A DNA stretch of 64,000 bases, taken from NCBI RefSeq assembly GCF_026151205.1, contig NC_087074.1, positions 9,279,726 to 9,343,725 on the forward strand, written 5' to 3'. Below the pieces are notes generated by a model that had not been told where the DNA came from, did no database searches, and saw only the letters and a program-made list of their open reading frames with translations. This DNA comes from Bolinopsis microptera. Taxonomy: Eukaryota > Ctenophora > Tentaculata > Lobata > Bolinopsidae. Positions 60,545 to 64,000 of the stretch are shown piece after piece. Positions within the stretch are counted from its first letter, which is position 1; each line of letters opens with the position of its first letter. A program made the position numbers and the translations under genes.

Positions 60545-61518
60545 TATAATACCAGGCCTCTTGCGAGTTGCGAGAGTGATAAAAAGTGCACAGTTTTAAC
60601 TTTAAGAAACCCCCTGTGAGAAATCGCATTTCTTGCACAACTGGGTCTAATTATAGAGGTAAATAAGAGGTCTGGTACATTCAGATACCCGGTATAGATT
60701 GGCAAGATTGACAGAGGTTTTGATCATTGAAATCAATAAAATGATAGTACAGCAGGTAAAATCGGTTCGATCTTAAATGGTCCTTTTGTGCTGTTTCTTT
60801 ATGTGGAATTTGATAAAGCTGTATTGTAATTAGTTACGAAACTCTAATATTGTGTGGTTAACCTTTTTCAGGTCCAGCCCTTTCCGCTAAGCTATTCCTA
60901 ATTACTAAAATATGTCGAGATTTACTGAACTCCAACTTCAAATATTGATGATTTTAGTATTCCTCAATCTAAAAATCTTCGAATTTTTTCTGCAAAGCAT
61001 TTTTATCCACGTTTCATGCAATTCGATCACTTTTGGCGGAAAAAAATATTTTCAAATTTTCAAACTTTTTTTTGAAGTCTCGAAAAAAAATTTTAAGTGA
61101 AAATTTTTTGAAGTTTTTCTAAAAACTACATTTCTCCGTGTTTTTAAACGATTTCAATCATTTTGAGCCAATAAAAAATTTTCACTTTTTTTGGTGATTA
61201 ACTAATTGGTAATTATCCAATTAACTGATTGTCCAATGTAAAAATTTTTGATACAAAAGTTTTACTCCTTGATAAGATAAACATTCTAGGTTAATTTTCA
61301 GCCTTCTACGACGTTCACAACTAAAGATATTTGGCAAACCAGAAAAGTGGTACAAAGGTGGTAAAAAGTGGTAAAAGTGGTGTTTCTGTTGAGATACAAA
61401 ATTGGCAACAAGTCTAATTATGTTCGTAGGGGTCCTAACTACCATATTCCGTTGAGAAATCCTTGTGAACATTCAAATCCAACGGAACCCTTAAATCGAC
61501 CACTTTTCCCCTTACTAC

Positions 61519-62590
61519 CTGTTTTAACGGTTATCACAATTTGTGATTGAATGTATTGAGGATAGCTTTACAAATAAGAGGACCAGTAAATAAAATTGCC
61601 ACAAGTGTTTCTCTCACTCACTTTCGATAAGACACAATGGAAATTCTTACTTAACCATAAGACTCGGAATTTTTCAACCGTTGAAGAATATCGGAATTTT
61701 ATAAAATGTAAGTTCAATTTTTACAAAAAATCAACGAATCGTATGAAATTCCATCAGCAGTTAGTTCTTCTGCTTTTTCGTTTCCTGTCTGTGCTCTGCG
61801 ACAGCAATTTGTTGCCCAGACTTCCTATCCTCCCCTACCACTTTCTTACCACAGGTTGACATAAGAGCCACTTGCTTCTCAACGTCTTGATTGTTGTTGA
61901 CAAATGCCGTTTTGAGAGGCATTCTTATATAGGAGATGATAGCGGCTCTCGTCAGACCACGTAGCAAGGGGGGGTAGGGTTACCCGAGCATACTCCTTCT
62001 TTGTTGAGGATAATTGTGTTATTTTGTATTTAAATCATGTACTGAGACTGAAGCAACTATAACTTAACTCGAACACATTAGTACGAGTATAATATGTCGA
62101 ATAAATGATTGATTAAGCTTGTTAACATATGATATAAATTATGCAAAAAAGGTATCTTTGAAAATAATTATTATTACCAACTCCCGTTTTAAACCACTAT
62201 CCACAAGAATCCTCCTTATAGATGGGGAGCTCGGTGAACTTCCTTGCGGTCATGTTCAAATCTGGCTTGTAAAAAACCCTCACACGTCGGGAGGGTGGCA
62301 CCTTCTCCTCCCAGTCAAGGATTTTCAGACAATCGGCCACACCCTCCCTCCGGAAATTACTTTATTATAGAAGGGAGTGAGTATTACAAACCTCGGGTTA
62401 GGTAACGAGTCAGAAAACTTTCCAAGGACCGTGAATCTTTTGTCTAATTCAGCCTGGAAGTTGGCGTACGGTGTGTTCGGTGTTGTCACGACTTTACAAT
62501 CGTGGACCTTCCTCATGGTCACGTGAAGCTTCTTCAGTTTTCTAAAGGTAAAAGATAAATGAATAAAATCTGTTATAGTTTGAGGATCAG
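61519..62590 (-). repeat. Duplicated cassette with exon-like ORFs, copy 2
   Basis: Near-identical to 56539-57610 at offset 4,980 (one visible change: 57033 T versus 62013 G). It carries the same exon-like minus-strand segments. Unlike copy 1 it is followed on the right by unique sequence (62591 on), not by the arm copy. Confidence 0.85.
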
Positions 62591-64000
62591 TTGACAAATT
62601 TTAATGTTACATAGGAAAAATGTTACAGCACAAACAAACAAAGTCCGTCCGTAATACGCTGATACGTGCTCTATGTTCAAACTTGCTCCCTTCTTAAACT
62701 TCTGACTTAGTCTACGGATATTGAATAAAAAATTCACGTGGATCATAAAATTTAGCCTCACCAGCGCAACGTGAATTTTATTAGAAATCGTTAACAACAT
62801 ATTTTACTAAAATAGATCTGCTGGATTTGCAAAGTGCTAGTAACAATCGGGGATCGGATGGCCGGATTTTAAAATTCAAAAAATTCCTAGGTAGTAGGTT
62901 TACGAAAATTGAAAAAACAGACACTTTAAAAAGCTGCCCAACTGAAATTGCACAAATTGCAATACAATACAAAGATATCATTGGAAATAACCGTCGCGTC
63001 ATTCTAACAACTCATTCCTCATTTAACTGCCACCTAACGCAAGGTTTTTATACATATAAGTGATAAGACAATTGCAGCGGTATCATTCACAATTTTTCGA
63101 TTTTATTTACCGTTCAAAGGTTGATAAGTGTGATTAGATTTTATAAAATTCCGATTTTCTTCAGCGTTTTAAAAAATTCCGAATCTTATGGAAGTAAGAA
63201 TTTCCATTGTGTCTTATCGAAAGTGAGTGAGAAAAACACTTGTGGCAATTTTATTCAGTGGTCCTCTTATTTGTAAAGCTATCCTCAATACATTCAATTA
63301 CAAAGTGTGATAACCGTTAAAACAGGGGTCTAATTCACAAAAATAACGTAAACCGTTGATTTAAAGCAATCACCGCTCCTGTCTCTTGATTGCTGATGAT
63401 GATCAGGAACGCATGACGTATAAATATCATCACGACGATTATTGGTCACTCGAAATCGACCCGTTAAGAATGCAATGTAAGTGCGATGGTTTTTTGTGTG
63501 CATTTGTTACCTGTTACTAATTAATCCACAGGATCAAAATGTTTATTGTATCGATAAAAATGGATTTTAAGGCATAAGGAAGCATTGTTGAGTTCTGAAA
63601 CCAAGTTTAATCGATTTCTCGTGCAATTTTAGGTCAGGAGTGGTCATCAAAATAAATTTTGAACAAAGTCGATATTTTGGTAAATTTCTAGCTTTCTGTC
63701 AGAAAATAAATCTTCGTTCTATTAGGGGTAATTGAATGTAACTACAGTACAGCTGTACTTACACCCACTTTCACAAGCATGCAAGCTCACCTGGTCCAAA
63801 GAGCGGGAAACGGAGAACGAGCTCTGGTGACGTCATAGTCACGTGACCTCAGGCTCATAATCACGTGACCTCAGACCCAATCAATTGGGTTCTGGCCTGT
63901 TCAGCCCCCTGTTACCCGATCTTGAGGTGACGTACGACAACTCGTTAACCCAATCGATGTCTGGAAGGCTGCAAATTTTCACATGCCAAACTCACAACGG

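Overview
This is a window of animal nuclear genome, most likely from a cnidarian. The genes have many short exons bounded by GT-AG introns. Several products carry ShK-type cysteine domains, which are especially common in cnidarians, and there is a rhodopsin-like GPCR of a style I associate with cnidarians. Repeat content is very high. The species cannot be named from the sequence alone.

Layout. 1-10.2 kb: a frameshifted APE-type LINE, a small secreted thrombospondin-repeat (TSP1) gene on the minus strand and FLYWCH/Mutator-like DNA transposon remnants. Most of this lies in a 3,611-bp block present as two nearly identical tandem copies (1637-5247 and 5248-8858). 11.3-17.3 kb (minus): a complete ten-exon Shaker-like voltage-gated K+ channel gene, 567 aa, with an unusually weak voltage sensor. 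17.3-21.3 kb: no gene seen. 21.3-31.2 kb (minus): a 23-exon gene for a 1,423-aa secreted modular protein. It combines seven ShK, four sushi (CCP) and three thyroglobulin type-1 domains around long Tyr/Asp/Gly repeats and charged linkers. This is the most original coding feature here. 32.1-33.0 kb (minus): an intronless 291-aa orphan. 33.9-36.3 kb (plus): a truncated and an intact copy of a GPCR gene. 37.0-42.1 kb (minus): a 14-exon SID-1/SIDT transmembrane gene, 774 aa. 42.1-45.6 kb: no convincing gene. 45.6-64.0 kb: almost wholly nested inverted-repeat transposons. These include a FLYWCH element with a 12-bp target duplication, a TA-flanked Pogo-like element inside a palindromic element, duplicated MITEs, and a block of very long inverted repeats that runs off the window and carries duplicated exon-like cassettes and a 127-bp poly-C tract.

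The host genes do not form a shared pathway as far as the sequence shows. The extracellular-matrix-like gene and the TSP1 gene share secreted cysteine-rich logic only. The exon models of the three large genes were built by eye from conserved domains and GT/AG sites. All exon phases close, and each model gives one uninterrupted reading frame.
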